64,000 nucleotides of DNA. It comes from JAUZRW01 sp964549915 (lineage in GTDB: Bacteria > Chloroflexota > Anaerolineae > Aggregatilineales > Phototrophicaceae). Below, one piece after another: positions 38,237 to 47,419 of this stretch; within the stretch, counting starts at the first letter, position 1; every line of letters begins with the position of its first letter. The DNA is taken from the NCBI GenBank assembly GCA_964549915.1, contig CAZJWX010000004.1, positions 62,001 to 126,000 of the forward strand, given 5' to 3'. The notes beneath the pieces are model-generated. The model made no database searches. It was not told where the DNA came from and saw only the letters and a list, made by a program, of their open reading frames with translations. Both the position numbers and the translations under genes were made by a program.

Positions 38237-39596
38237 TCCTCACTGCTCGTCTTACATACCGTCCACGTCCAGGTGTACCAGTAAATTCGTCATTTTCGAC
38301 GATGATCTCGCCCCGGCTGATGGTCACCGCCGGCCAGCCCGTGAGCTGCAACCCATCGTATAGAGTCCAATCGACGTTCTCGTGCAGTGCCTCCGACGAG
38401 AGTGTCTGCGCCTTCTGCGGGTCAAAGATCACAATGTCCGCATCGTATCCGGGTGCGATCACGCCTTTTCGGGTGAATCCCGCCAGGGCAGCCGGGCGCG
38501 TACAGCACAAATCCACCCACTGCGCGAGCGTCAGCACGCCACGACGAACGCCATCATACACCCCGGCGAGACGCATTTCGATAGAAGGCACCCCACCCGG
38601 AATCTGACTGAAGTCGTCCAGTCCACGCGCCTTGTCGTCGCGCACGAAGGGGCAATGATCCGTTGTAACGATTTGCAGGTCGCCCCGCCGCAGCGCCTGC
38701 CAGAGGGCATCCTGCTGCGCCTGCTCACGAATCGGCGGCGCACACACGGGAAGTGCTCCCTCTACCCCCGCTTTTTCGAATGCATCCCACGTCTTGAAGA
38801 GATACTGCGGACAGGTCTCGCCCGTGATGGGCAAAGCCCTGGCCCGCGCACGCTGGATGCGCTCCACGACTTCCTCACAAGATACATGGAAGATGTGTAC
38901 GGGGGTCCCGATCAGTTCTGCCATGTCGATCACTCGTCCGGCAGCTTCGCCCTCCATGACGGCGGGACGGCTACGTGGATGCCAGCGGGGGGAGGTATTC
39001 CCGGCGGCGAGATTCTGGGCAATCAACGTCTGAATGACATCCCAATTTTCAGCATGCACGACGGGGAGCAATCTGTGTGCATGTGCGGCTTGTAATGCGC
39101 GGAAAAGCTGGTCATCGGTCAGGCGAAAGCCATAGGCCATATACAGCTTGACCGTGCTGATGCCTGCCTCGACGACCTGCGGCAATTCATGGAGCTTGTG
39201 GAGTTCCGGCGGGCTGATCGTCATATGCAGGCCATAATCAATGACCACCTGCGGATCAGCCTCAGCGCGGCGTTTCGCCAGCGCATCCAACATGGTTTCG
39301 TCCGGCTCTGCCGCGACGAAATCCACAATGCTGGTCGTACCGCCAAACGCCGCTGCCCGCGTCCCGCTGAAGAACGTATCGGCGGACGTGACCCCACCGG
39401 GGAGCGGCATTTGCATATGCACATGAATATCAACACCGCCGGGGATGACGTATTGTCCGACGGCATCCAATTCGCGCTGGCCTCGCAAGCCCGTTCCCAG
39501 GGCGGCGATGGTCTCGCCCTGCACCGCCACATCTGCCTGAAAAACCGCCCCGGCAGTGGCTACGATGCCATTTTTGATCACGAGATCGTAGGACAT
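38220..39596 (-). CDS. Dihydropyrimidinase/hydantoinase-type amidohydrolase
   Basis: This cyclic amidohydrolase opens hydantoin, dihydropyrimidine or allantoin-like rings. The metal ligands are GVDIHVHMQMP, VHAEN, FHVSCEE and TTDHCPF, and the carboxylated lysine is in STVKLYMAYG. The 458 residues fit. E. coli has HyuA in the corresponding purine cluster, where it is thought to open a hydantoin-like intermediate. It is followed without a gap by the FAD/[2Fe-2S] subunit. Confidence 0.9.
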   Translation of the reverse strand: MSYDLVIKNGIVATAGAVFQADVAVQGETIAALGTGLRGQRELDAVGQYVIPGGVDIHVHMQMPLPGGVTSADTFFSGTRAAAFGGTTSIVDFVAAEPDETMLDALAKRRAEADPQVVIDYGLHMTISPPELHKLHELPQVVEAGISTVKLYMAYGFRLTDDQLFRALQAAHAHRLLPVVHAENWDVIQTLIAQNLAAGNTSPRWHPRSRPAVMEGEAAGRVIDMAELIGTPVHIFHVSCEEVVERIQRARARALPITGETCPQYLFKTWDAFEKAGVEGALPVCAPPIREQAQQDALWQALRRGDLQIVTTDHCPFVRDDKARGLDDFSQIPGGVPSIEMRLAGVYDGVRRGVLTLAQWVDLCCTRPAALAGFTRKGVIAPGYDADIVIFDPQKAQTLSSEALHENVDWTLYDGLQLTGWPAVTISRGEIIVENDEFTGTPGRGRYVRRAVRNEDHA

Positions 39597-39600
39597 TACC

Positions 39601-40608
39601 CTAGCTGCTGTAGCCCTCGCTGAAAATGTCGATCATCAAGCGCGGATCGCCCAACGGATAGAGGATCGGGCAGGTTGCGCCATTGTCCATGTATTCGCGC
39701 ACCTTGGCCTTGACCTCTTCCGGCGAGCCGCTGGCCGTACACATCTGCACCACGTCATCCGGGACGAGGTGCATGGCGTTCTCAATTTCTTCGTCGGTGG
39801 CTGGCCAGGTCAGCACCTCATGAATTTCATCCAGCAATTCCTGGCTGACACCGCTGGCCTTCATGAGGTGCGGCTGCTGCCCCAGGTACTGCGTCATCAT
39901 CTTGCGTGCGCCGTCCAGCGCCTTCTTTCGATCATTATCTACCGAGCAAATCACCAACTGTGGGCGGTCAATTTCGTCAATGCTGCGCCCGGCTTTCTTC
40001 GCGCCCTTCTCCAGCGCATCCATCGCCCGCAGGTTGTAATCCGGATGCACAAGGTAATTCAGCACGACGCCATCGGCGATTTCACCCGTGAGTTCCATCA
40101 TCTTCATGCCCGTCGCTCCAATGTAGATGGGCACATTACGCGGTGTGGTACGCCCATGTACGACATCCAACTGGATGCCATCGACATGATGAAATTCGCC
40201 GTGATAGGTCACGTTTTCCATATTCAGCAATTTGCGCAGCACTTCCACCGTCTCGCGCATCGCTTTCAGCGGCTTTTTGCGCTCAATGCCGACTTTGGCT
40301 GCCAGCGGATCCCACCAGGCCCCAATGCCGCAGTAGATGCGGTCGGGTGCCAGGTCATCGAGCGTGAGGAAGGTCGCTGCCATCAGACCGATGTTGCGCG
40401 TCCAATTGTTGGTCACGCCGCTGCCTACTTTGATCTTGCTGGTGTGCGAAGCAAAGGCCGCCATCGGCACAATGGCATCGCGCACCAACCGGCTCTCCGC
40501 CTGCCAGACAGCTTCAAAGCCTTTTTCTTCGGCATATTTCACCAGTTCAATGCCCTCAGAAATCTCGTGGGCATCCTGCAAATAAAGTGCTACACGATCC
40601 TGTGCCAT
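39601..40608 (-). CDS. LLM class (luciferase-like) flavin-dependent oxidoreductase
   Basis: This is a bacterial luciferase-like TIM-barrel enzyme using FMN or F420, 335 residues. The N-terminus (VKYAEEKGFEAVWQAES), the region IKVGSGVTNNWTRNIGLMA and NVPIYIGATGMKMMEL match the family, with some likeness to F420-dependent methylene-tetrahydromethanopterin reductase relatives. It lies between ssnA and the hydantoinase in one transcription unit. E. coli's cluster has no such gene, so it may supply an extra redox step here. The cofactor cannot be told from sequence. Confidence 0.85.
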   Translation of the reverse strand: MAQDRVALYLQDAHEISEGIELVKYAEEKGFEAVWQAESRLVRDAIVPMAAFASHTSKIKVGSGVTNNWTRNIGLMAATFLTLDDLAPDRIYCGIGAWWDPLAAKVGIERKKPLKAMRETVEVLRKLLNMENVTYHGEFHHVDGIQLDVVHGRTTPRNVPIYIGATGMKMMELTGEIADGVVLNYLVHPDYNLRAMDALEKGAKKAGRSIDEIDRPQLVICSVDNDRKKALDGARKMMTQYLGQQPHLMKASGVSQELLDEIHEVLTWPATDEEIENAMHLVPDDVVQMCTASGSPEEVKAKVREYMDNGATCPILYPLGDPRLMIDIFSEGYSS

Positions 40609-40630
40609 GTTCTCAATCCCCTATTCCCGT

Positions 40631-40658
40631 GTAGGGGCATGATATATCATGCCCCTAC
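40631..40658. repeat. Perfect 28-bp palindrome
   Basis: GTAGGGGCATGATA is followed directly by its exact complement TATCATGCCCCTAC. It sits in the short gap between ssnA and the LLM gene, within one transcription unit. It could fold as a strong RNA hairpin that adjusts transcript stability, or be a dispersed repeat of the same kind as 42034 and 16408. Confidence 0.85.
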
Positions 40659-40660
40659 TA

Positions 40661-42001
40661 TTAAAATCTTTCCCAGACGCGCCGCGCCACCTCTCGCGAC
40701 TCAGCGGCGATCTTCGCTTCATCAATGCCAGCAATCACATGATCTTGCATGATGATCTTACCGTTGATGATGGTTGTGGCGACGGGTGCATCCACGATGC
40801 CGAACAGGAAATGCCCCCAGACGTTGTCACTGGTCAACGGCGTGGGTGGATCGTAATCAAGCAGGATTACATCAGCAGCAGCCCCTGCTTCAATGCGTCC
40901 CACGCGCTGCCCGGAGAGGCGCTCATAGAGGGTGGCGTTATTGCCCAGCAGCATCGTCTCAAATTCACCCCAGGCGGCGTTGTTATCCCCCAGGTGATGC
41001 TTGTGCATCAGGTAGCCAGTCATCGCCTCACGACGAATATCAGGCGTCATGCCATCCGTGCCCAGGCCAACCGTGATCCCGCGTTGCAGCATCTGGAAGA
41101 CATCCGCACGCCCGACAGCGTTATTCATGTTAGATTGCGCCTGATGCACGACAATGGTGTCGCTGTTCGCCAGCAAATCAACATCCGAATCACTGAGGAA
41201 GATACCGTGCGCAGTGATACTCTGGCTGCTGAGCAAGCCGAAGTGATGCAATCGTTCGACCACACCTCGACCGTATTTGCGCTGCGTTTCGGTCTCATCC
41301 ACCTTGTCTTCCAGCATGTGAATGTGCACGCCGCGATTCACGTCCGCGCAGAGCGCCGCCGCCTGTTGCAACGATTCATCATCAAGCGTGAAGGATGCGT
41401 GCAGCCCGACCATGCCATCGAACATGTAGTCTGGATTTGCGGCCTTGGCTTGCTGGCACTTACGGATGTAGCGCTCGTTCTCGGCGAAGCCTTTCTCACG
41501 AACTTCCGGCCCATCCCGATCAGAGACTTCGTAGCAGAGAATGCCCCGCATCCCGGTCCGTTCCAGCGCATCCTGAATGCGATCCAGGCTGCCGTCGATG
41601 GCGTTGGGGCTGGCGTGATGGTCGATGACGCTGGTTACACCCTTTTTCACTGACAGAATCGCCGGGAGCAAGGCGCTGTAATAGACAGCATCCAGGTCAA
41701 GCACCTTGTCGAGCGCCCACCAGAGATGCAGCAAAATCTCGTAGAAGTTATTCATGGGCCTGGTCAACGCCAGCCCACGCGCATAGGTTCCATAGAAGTG
41801 CATGTGTGCGTTGATGAAGCCGGGCATGAGCAAGCGGCCTTGCCCATCGAAGGTTTCAGCATCGGGGTATTGTGCCTGGAGTTCCGCACGAGTACCAACA
41901 GCAGCAATTTTGCTGCCCTCAATGGCGACAGCCCCATCCGGGATGATGCTGCCTTCGCCCGTATTGGTGAATACGGTGACGTTCTGAATGAGCAGAGTCA
42001 T
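40661..42001 (-). CDS. ssnA: SsnA-like amidohydrolase (putative aminohydrolase)
   Basis: This metal-dependent hydrolase of the TrzA/AtzA/guanine deaminase superfamily resembles E. coli SsnA. Metal motifs are PGFINAHMHFYG, GLHASFTLDDE, TAHGIFL and LGTDGMTPD. It would deaminate or hydrolyse an N-heterocycle or an open-ring product. I chose the ATG at 42001 (MTLLIQNVTVFTN), the normal amidohydrolase N-terminus, giving 446 residues. Palindromes lie on both sides of the gene. In the known purine clusters ssnA accompanies xdhD, hyuA, ygeW and ygeY, as here. Confidence 0.88.
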   Translation of the reverse strand: MTLLIQNVTVFTNTGEGSIIPDGAVAIEGSKIAAVGTRAELQAQYPDAETFDGQGRLLMPGFINAHMHFYGTYARGLALTRPMNNFYEILLHLWWALDKVLDLDAVYYSALLPAILSVKKGVTSVIDHHASPNAIDGSLDRIQDALERTGMRGILCYEVSDRDGPEVREKGFAENERYIRKCQQAKAANPDYMFDGMVGLHASFTLDDESLQQAAALCADVNRGVHIHMLEDKVDETETQRKYGRGVVERLHHFGLLSSQSITAHGIFLSDSDVDLLANSDTIVVHQAQSNMNNAVGRADVFQMLQRGITVGLGTDGMTPDIRREAMTGYLMHKHHLGDNNAAWGEFETMLLGNNATLYERLSGQRVGRIEAGAAADVILLDYDPPTPLTSDNVWGHFLFGIVDAPVATTIINGKIIMQDHVIAGIDEAKIAAESREVARRVWERF

Positions 42002-42033
42002 AACCGTGTCCTGACAAAATGAATAATATTTGT

Positions 42034-42056
42034 AGGGCGCTATCATGTTGCGCCCT
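42034..42056. repeat. Hairpin AGGGCGC / GCGCCCT
   Basis: A 7-bp stem with a 9-base loop lies between the XdhD-like gene and ssnA, preceded by GT as in the palindrome at 40631 (GTAGGG form). The minus-strand loop reads AACATGATA, sharing CATGATA with the other palindrome, so the two are probably related. Confidence 0.6.
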
Positions 42057-42067
42057 TTGTTTGCCTG

Positions 42068-44659
42068 TCACGCTTTCGCGCCGTTCTTGCTCGGTCGGCG
42101 TTTGGGCAGGCGCATCGGGAGCTGTGTGCGCCGCACACCATCGTACTGGTAAAGCGCATTCGCCACCGCGCCAGCCGTTGGCACCAGGCCAATCTCACCG
42201 ACACCCTTCGCACCATAGGGGCCGTAGGGGTCAGGTACTTCTACACCGACGACTTCCATCTCTGGCATTTCTTTTGCACGCAAGATGCCGCACTTACGCA
42301 ACATGGTGCTCCTGGGACGACCACCTTCCAACACCAACTCTTCGCTGATGGCGTAGCCCAGCCCCATGTGGATCGATCCTTCTAGCTGTCCTTCGAAAAG
42401 CGTCGGATTGAAGATCTTTCCGGCGTCATGCGCGGCGATGATCTTCTCGACCTGTCCATCGTCATCGAGAATGGCAACCTGGGTGGCGTAGCTGTAGGAG
42501 TAGTGTGTGTAGACCTTCTCCACCATCGCGCCGGGCTTGGTCGTCCAGTCCACCACCCATTCGCCATAGTATTGTTGGCCTGCAAGTTCGCCGAGCGAAT
42601 GGCTTTGCAGATCAACGCAGAGCTTCTTGGCGGCGGCAATGATGGCGTTGCCAATCAACGATGTCGCGCGGGAAGCCGTCGTCATACCCGTGACCATTTC
42701 GGACTGTGTATCCACGCGCACTTCGATGCAATCGGGGTCAATCCCTGTTTCGGTGGCGAGCACCTGCACGGCCATTGTATGCACACCCTGGCCCATCTCC
42801 GTCCAACCGTGATCGACAATCACTTTGTCGGCGGACTCAACAGTAATGGTCACTTTGGACGCATCCGGCATGCCATTGCCAATTCCGGTGTTCTTGATGC
42901 CGCAGGCAATCCCGGCGTACTTCGCATTCTGGAACTGCTCTTTCACGGCCTCGAGGGTCGCACGTACCCCTGCACCGCCTTCGATCATCTGCCCGGTGGC
43001 AGTCATATCGCCATCGCTGAGGGCGTTATCGTAGCGGAACTGCCAGCGGTCAAAGCCGCCCTTCTCGCAGAGTTCATCAATGCAGCTTTCCAGCGCGAAA
43101 GCAGTCTGATTCACGCCGAATCCGCGCATTGCGCCGCAGGGCAGGTTGTTGGTATAGACCGCCGTGCTCACAATATCCGTCACCGGGAAGTTATAGGCTC
43201 CGGTGGCGTGCCCGGCAGAGCGTTCCAACACCTTCATACCTACCGAGGCATAGGCTCCGGTATCGCCGACAAAGCGCCCCTTGCAGAAGGTTAGCTTGCC
43301 CTCTTGCGTGCAGCCGATGGTGTATTCCATCCAGATGGGATGGCGCTTGGGATGCATGGAGATCGACTCAGCGCGATTGAGCTTGACCTTGACAGGCATT
43401 TGCAGCAAATAGGCCGCCAGCGCAGCGTGTCCCTGCACCGAAAGGTCTTCCTTCCCACCGAAACCGCCGCCATTGGAGACCAGTTTCACGCGCACCTGCG
43501 GCTGTGGCAGCCCGAGGATCTTCGCAATCTGTACGCGATCTTCAAAGACGCCCTGCCCCTGCGATAACACTTCTACCCCATCGCCATCGGGATAGGCGAT
43601 GCAGGCTTCCGGCTCCATGAAACCGTGTTCGATCATCTGCGTCTGATACACGCCGTGTACCGTATACGCCGAATCCGCCAGCGCTTGCTCAATATCACCG
43701 CGATTGGTGATTGACTGTGACAGCACATTGCCGCCCTCGTGAATATGCGGAGTCTCTGGCTTCAGCGCTTCGTGCATGTCAGTGATGGGTTCCAGGACTT
43801 CGTACTCGATTTGTATCAGCTCAACCGCCTCACGAGCGATGTCTTCTGTTTCCGCCACCACGCAGGCCAGCACATCCCCGATATAGTGGGTTGTGTCCCC
43901 CTCGCCGACCATCATCGGCCAATCCTGCCGAATCAGCCCAACCACGCGATCCCCCGGAATGTCCGCCACTGTCAACACGCGGATCACACCAGGATGCGCT
44001 TCAGCTTCGGACGTGTCAATTTTGAGGATTTTCGCACGGGGATGGTCGCTGAACTTCAGTGCACCGTAGACCATACCGTCGATCTGGATGTCATCCACAT
44101 AGCGATGCTGCCCCAGCACCAGATCGCGTGCCTTGTATTTGGGATGGCGCGAACCAACTTTGCCGTCGCCCGTCGGAGTTGGGACTTCCTCTTCTTTGCG
44201 GATTGCATCCGCAGCACATTCGATTGCATCGACGATCTTCTTGTAGCCCGTGCAGCGGCAGAGGTGCGGCGTCAGCGACTGTTCAATATCTTCCCGACTG
44301 GGTTCGGGATTGCGGTCAATCAGACTATTGGCCTGCATCACGATCCCTGGAATGCAGAAACCGCACTGTACGCCGCCCTTGCTGACGAAGGCATTGGCGA
44401 AAACGCTCTGGCGATATTCGCCCAGCCCCTCAGTCGTCGTGATGCGTGCTCCGTCGATCTTGCTCATCGGCGTCACGCAGGAGAGCAGCGCCTTCTCATC
44501 AACCTGTACTGCGCAGCAGCCGCAGGCCGCCTGCGGGGAGCAGCCATCCTTGGGGGAGATGATGCCTTCGTGTTCGCGCAAATAGGTCATTAAGGGCAAT
44601 TTCGGATCGCCCGTATACTCGCGTTCTTCCCCGTTCAGCCGGAATTTAACCATGTCCAA
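42068..44659 (-). CDS. xdhD: XdhD-like molybdenum hydroxylase with N-terminal [2Fe-2S] domain
   Basis: This 863-residue protein combines a two-cluster [2Fe-2S] domain (about 1-160: GCSPQAACGCCAV, CGFCIPGI, CRCTGYKK) with a molybdopterin-binding xanthine dehydrogenase domain (SNGGGFGGKEDLS and, near the end, the glutamate in GAKGVGEIGLV). This is the layout of E. coli XdhD and of the selenium-dependent xanthine dehydrogenase family. Those use a labile selenium ligand, not selenocysteine, and no in-frame TGA is present here. It lacks an FAD domain, so electrons must go to another partner, perhaps the FAD subunit at 36746. Purine hydroxylation is the likely role. Confidence 0.9.
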   Translation of the reverse strand: MDMVKFRLNGEEREYTGDPKLPLMTYLREHEGIISPKDGCSPQAACGCCAVQVDEKALLSCVTPMSKIDGARITTTEGLGEYRQSVFANAFVSKGGVQCGFCIPGIVMQANSLIDRNPEPSREDIEQSLTPHLCRCTGYKKIVDAIECAADAIRKEEEVPTPTGDGKVGSRHPKYKARDLVLGQHRYVDDIQIDGMVYGALKFSDHPRAKILKIDTSEAEAHPGVIRVLTVADIPGDRVVGLIRQDWPMMVGEGDTTHYIGDVLACVVAETEDIAREAVELIQIEYEVLEPITDMHEALKPETPHIHEGGNVLSQSITNRGDIEQALADSAYTVHGVYQTQMIEHGFMEPEACIAYPDGDGVEVLSQGQGVFEDRVQIAKILGLPQPQVRVKLVSNGGGFGGKEDLSVQGHAALAAYLLQMPVKVKLNRAESISMHPKRHPIWMEYTIGCTQEGKLTFCKGRFVGDTGAYASVGMKVLERSAGHATGAYNFPVTDIVSTAVYTNNLPCGAMRGFGVNQTAFALESCIDELCEKGGFDRWQFRYDNALSDGDMTATGQMIEGGAGVRATLEAVKEQFQNAKYAGIACGIKNTGIGNGMPDASKVTITVESADKVIVDHGWTEMGQGVHTMAVQVLATETGIDPDCIEVRVDTQSEMVTGMTTASRATSLIGNAIIAAAKKLCVDLQSHSLGELAGQQYYGEWVVDWTTKPGAMVEKVYTHYSYSYATQVAILDDDGQVEKIIAAHDAGKIFNPTLFEGQLEGSIHMGLGYAISEELVLEGGRPRSTMLRKCGILRAKEMPEMEVVGVEVPDPYGPYGAKGVGEIGLVPTAGAVANALYQYDGVRRTQLPMRLPKRRPSKNGAKA

Positions 44660-44671
44660 CTCCAGAATATT

Positions 44672-44933
44672 TCAACATAACCACTTATTTACGTCGGAAA
44701 TCACTTCCACAGCGAGAGTGGGCAGGTTGGCATTGTATCCTTTATTCGCAAATGGCGTTGCTTGTGAACCACAAGAGATAAAAGCGACATCCGGTGCAAA
44801 ACGCTGCCCGATTACTCGGTACTTCGATGACCCCTCCGTTGATGACCTCCACACGAGTATCGCCATACGCGCCCGCTGCATACAAGCGATCCAAAGCCTC
44901 GGCTGTGCGTTGGATTGGCTCGCGAATAACCAT
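44672..44933 (-). pseudogene. Remnant of a Uma2-family (DUF820) endonuclease-like gene
   Basis: A start with a good ribosome binding site (GGAGGAG before ATG at 44933) leads into MVIREPIQRTAEALDRLYAA and RVEVINGGVIEV, the usual Uma2 beginning. Another frame then carries APDVAFIS and LPTLAVEVIS, the core Uma2 motifs PDVAFIS and LAVEVIS. The middle (some 50-60 residues) is missing, the frame shifts, and the end is cut off. It lies inside the purine locus between ygeW and xdhD and is surely dead. Uma2 genes are multiplied in Chloroflexota and cyanobacteria. Confidence 0.7.
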
Positions 44934-45063
44934 GGCACTCCTCCAAAATTCGTGCGGAAGTATCGCCATTATACGACAAGAACGTGTGCAGGGGCTGATC
45001 CATGACGCGCCCGTTGCAATAAATCCGCGACGGAGACGGACTGCCCCTACGTACCTCTGATCG

Positions 45064-46044
45064 TCAGGCCATCGTCAGCGCCATTGCAGCCTTCTGCACA
45101 TGCAGGCGGTTTTCCGCTTCATCGTACACAACGCTCTGCGGGCCATCAATCACGCCGTCGGTCACTTCAATGTTGCGGTCTGCGGGCAAGCAGTGCATGT
45201 ACATGGCATCTTCTTTTGCCATTTCCATCCGGCGCTCATCCGTGATCCAGTCGCTGTACTTCTTGCCGATTTCGAAGGCTTCGTCATTGTCTTCGGTGGT
45301 CAGCATGCAGCCCCAGGATTTTGCATAGATCACGTCCGCATCTTTGAAACCCGCGTCGAAATCGTCCAACATTTCGAACGAACCGCGCGATTTCTTCGCA
45401 TTCTCCTTCGCCTGTTCCACGATGTCCGGCATCAACTTGAATTCCGGCGGATGAGTCAGGCGGACGTTCATGCCGTAGCGCGTCATCAGCAGAATCAGGC
45501 TTTGTGGAACGCTCATGGGCTTCAGGTAGCTGCTGGCGTAGGCATAGCTGACGTTGATCGTCAGACCGCGCGGGTCGCCCCGCTTCTCGATGATCGTCAT
45601 CATATCGGCGAGAATCTGGAAGGGATGATAGTAATCATCTTGCATATTCAGCACCGGGACACGGCTGGCTTCCGCCACTTCGTTGAGGTACTTGTTGCCT
45701 TCCTGCCCCCAATCACTGCGACGGATGGCGAGACCATCGTTGTAGCGTCCCAGGATTTCGCCGATTTCTTTGGCAGTATCGCCATGACTGATCTGTGTGG
45801 TGCGGCTCTCGATGAACTGGGCGTGCCCGCCAAGCTGGGCCATACCCGCCTCGAAGCTGGCGCGGGTGCGCGTGCTCGAATAGAAGAAGAGCATCGCCAG
45901 CACCTTGTCGCGCAGATACGCATGCGGCTGATTCAGCGCTCGCTTGCGTTTGAGTTCGAAGGCCACATCGAAGAGTGTGTCCAGTTCTTCGCGTGACCAA
46001 TCCTGTGTCGTGATTAAATCGCGTCCGCGTAAATGCGTTTGCAT
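45064..46044 (-). CDS. ygeW: YgeW-like knotted carbamoyltransferase
   Basis: This aspartate/ornithine carbamoyltransferase fold protein has the carbamoyl-phosphate loop FYSSTRTRASFEAG, the HPFQ motif (DDYYHPFQILADMMT) and the late HCLPADR. The family-specific QISHGDTAKEIGEIL supports YgeW rather than OTC. It is thought to transfer a carbamoyl group from a ureido compound to phosphate in the catabolic direction, feeding carbamate kinase. The partner kinase is at 52736. It lies 19 bases after ygeY. Confidence 0.88.
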   Translation of the reverse strand: MQTHLRGRDLITTQDWSREELDTLFDVAFELKRKRALNQPHAYLRDKVLAMLFFYSSTRTRASFEAGMAQLGGHAQFIESRTTQISHGDTAKEIGEILGRYNDGLAIRRSDWGQEGNKYLNEVAEASRVPVLNMQDDYYHPFQILADMMTIIEKRGDPRGLTINVSYAYASSYLKPMSVPQSLILLMTRYGMNVRLTHPPEFKLMPDIVEQAKENAKKSRGSFEMLDDFDAGFKDADVIYAKSWGCMLTTEDNDEAFEIGKKYSDWITDERRMEMAKEDAMYMHCLPADRNIEVTDGVIDGPQSVVYDEAENRLHVQKAAMALTMA

Positions 46045-46063
46045 GATTTCTGGTTCCTTCCGT

Positions 46064-47269
46064 TTAGAGCCGATCTTTCAAGATCGCAGGCAATAGCGCA
46101 TAGAACTTGGTGGCTTCGACGACATCCTTCAACGGCACATGCTCGTTGACGGCGTGGGCGTAGACCTCATCACCGGGGGCGAAGCCCAGAGAGGGGACAC
46201 CGATTTTGCCGCGCCAGTAATTGCCATTCGTGGAAAAATCCCACTTTCCGGCGGGTTCTTCGCGCCCCCAGATGGTCTTGATAGTTTCCAGCCCCGCCTG
46301 AATGAAGGGATCCTCTTCATCCATTGCCCAGGAGGGGAAATATTGCTCGTATTCGAAGACCGCGCCTGTGTGACTGGGCGTATCATAGACCAGTTCCCGA
46401 ATTTCGAAATCGTCACGAACCTCTTCCGGGATCGCGTTCCAGATCGACTCGAGGACACTCTCGCGGGTTTCGCCGAAGGTAATGCGCCGATCCACGAAGA
46501 TGGTGCATTCATCGGGCACGGCGTTGGTGCTGGGGCTGATCGTCGAGATGCGCGTGACGGTGATGCGCCCCTGCCCCAAAAACTCGTGTGTCGGCAAGTT
46601 GGCATCCATTTCTTCGATGGCTTTGACCAGCTTCATCATCTTGTAAATGGCGTTATCGCCCATGTAGTTGCTGGCTGCATGGGCGCTCTTCCCCTTGCAG
46701 GTGACTTCCATCTCCATGCGGCCTTTATGCCCGCGATAGACTTTCATGTTGGTCGGTTCGCCGATTACGACGAAATCCGGCGTCACGCCTTCCCATTCAA
46801 CGAAGGCCTGGCAGCCGATGCCGTCACACCATTCCTCAATATTGCCCAGGTAATATACGGTGTAGCCGTCCAGCAAACCCAGGTCGCGGGCCATTGCCAT
46901 CCCGTAGATCATACCGGGGGTACTGCCTTTTTCGTCCAGCGCACCGCGTGCGTAGAGGTTGCCGTCTTCGACTTTCCCCTCGAAGGGATCCCATTCCCAC
47001 TGCGAAGGGTCACCGATGCCAACGGTATCAATGTGACTGTCGTAGAGCAGGATCGTATCGCCGTCGCCGATGCGCCCGACGATCGAACCGTATTGATCGA
47101 CATAGACCTCATCGAAGCCCAGTTTTTTCATCTCCTCGCCGATGCGCGCGCCCACTTCGCCGATGTCGCTGTCCATGCTGGGGATCGCGACGATCTCGCG
47201 AAAGAAGCGCAGAATCTCATCATGGGCTTCTTCGACAAGGGTATTCAGTTTTGCGATGACTTCATCCAT
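46064..47269 (-). CDS. ygeY: YgeY-like M20 family metallohydrolase
   Basis: This M20 dizinc hydrolase of 401 residues is close to the YgeY selenium metabolism-linked family. Metal ligands appear in LYDSHIDTVG, ARGALDEKG, NIEEWCDG (catalytic glutamates) and VIGEPTN; VNEHVPL gives the last histidine. In the purine-degradation gene set YgeY is proposed to hydrolyse an open-chain ureido intermediate. It is followed closely by ygeW. Other M20 activities (peptidase, deacetylase) remain possible. Confidence 0.9.
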   Translation of the reverse strand: MDEVIAKLNTLVEEAHDEILRFFREIVAIPSMDSDIGEVGARIGEEMKKLGFDEVYVDQYGSIVGRIGDGDTILLYDSHIDTVGIGDPSQWEWDPFEGKVEDGNLYARGALDEKGSTPGMIYGMAMARDLGLLDGYTVYYLGNIEEWCDGIGCQAFVEWEGVTPDFVVIGEPTNMKVYRGHKGRMEMEVTCKGKSAHAASNYMGDNAIYKMMKLVKAIEEMDANLPTHEFLGQGRITVTRISTISPSTNAVPDECTIFVDRRITFGETRESVLESIWNAIPEEVRDDFEIRELVYDTPSHTGAVFEYEQYFPSWAMDEEDPFIQAGLETIKTIWGREEPAGKWDFSTNGNYWRGKIGVPSLGFAPGDEVYAHAVNEHVPLKDVVEATKFYALLPAILKDRL

Positions 47270-47419
47270 AGCGTCAGTTTCTTCTCCTGCGGAAGTCGTG
47301 TAGATTCGCGGATGGTGACAGAATCCATCTCATCCACGCCATTCAAACAGATCACGCAACGCTGTCGCGCGATGGTCGCAGAATATAACACACGCGAGAA
47401 CATTTCGCCTACGCGATGT

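Noticed and set aside
42068..44659. Selenocysteine in the XdhD-like enzyme
   Set aside because: There is no in-frame TGA; selenium in this family is a labile cofactor.
45064..46044. Ornithine carbamoyltransferase of arginine synthesis
   Set aside because: No arginine genes are near; QISHGDTAKEIGEIL and the ygeY/xdh/carbamate kinase context fit YgeW better.
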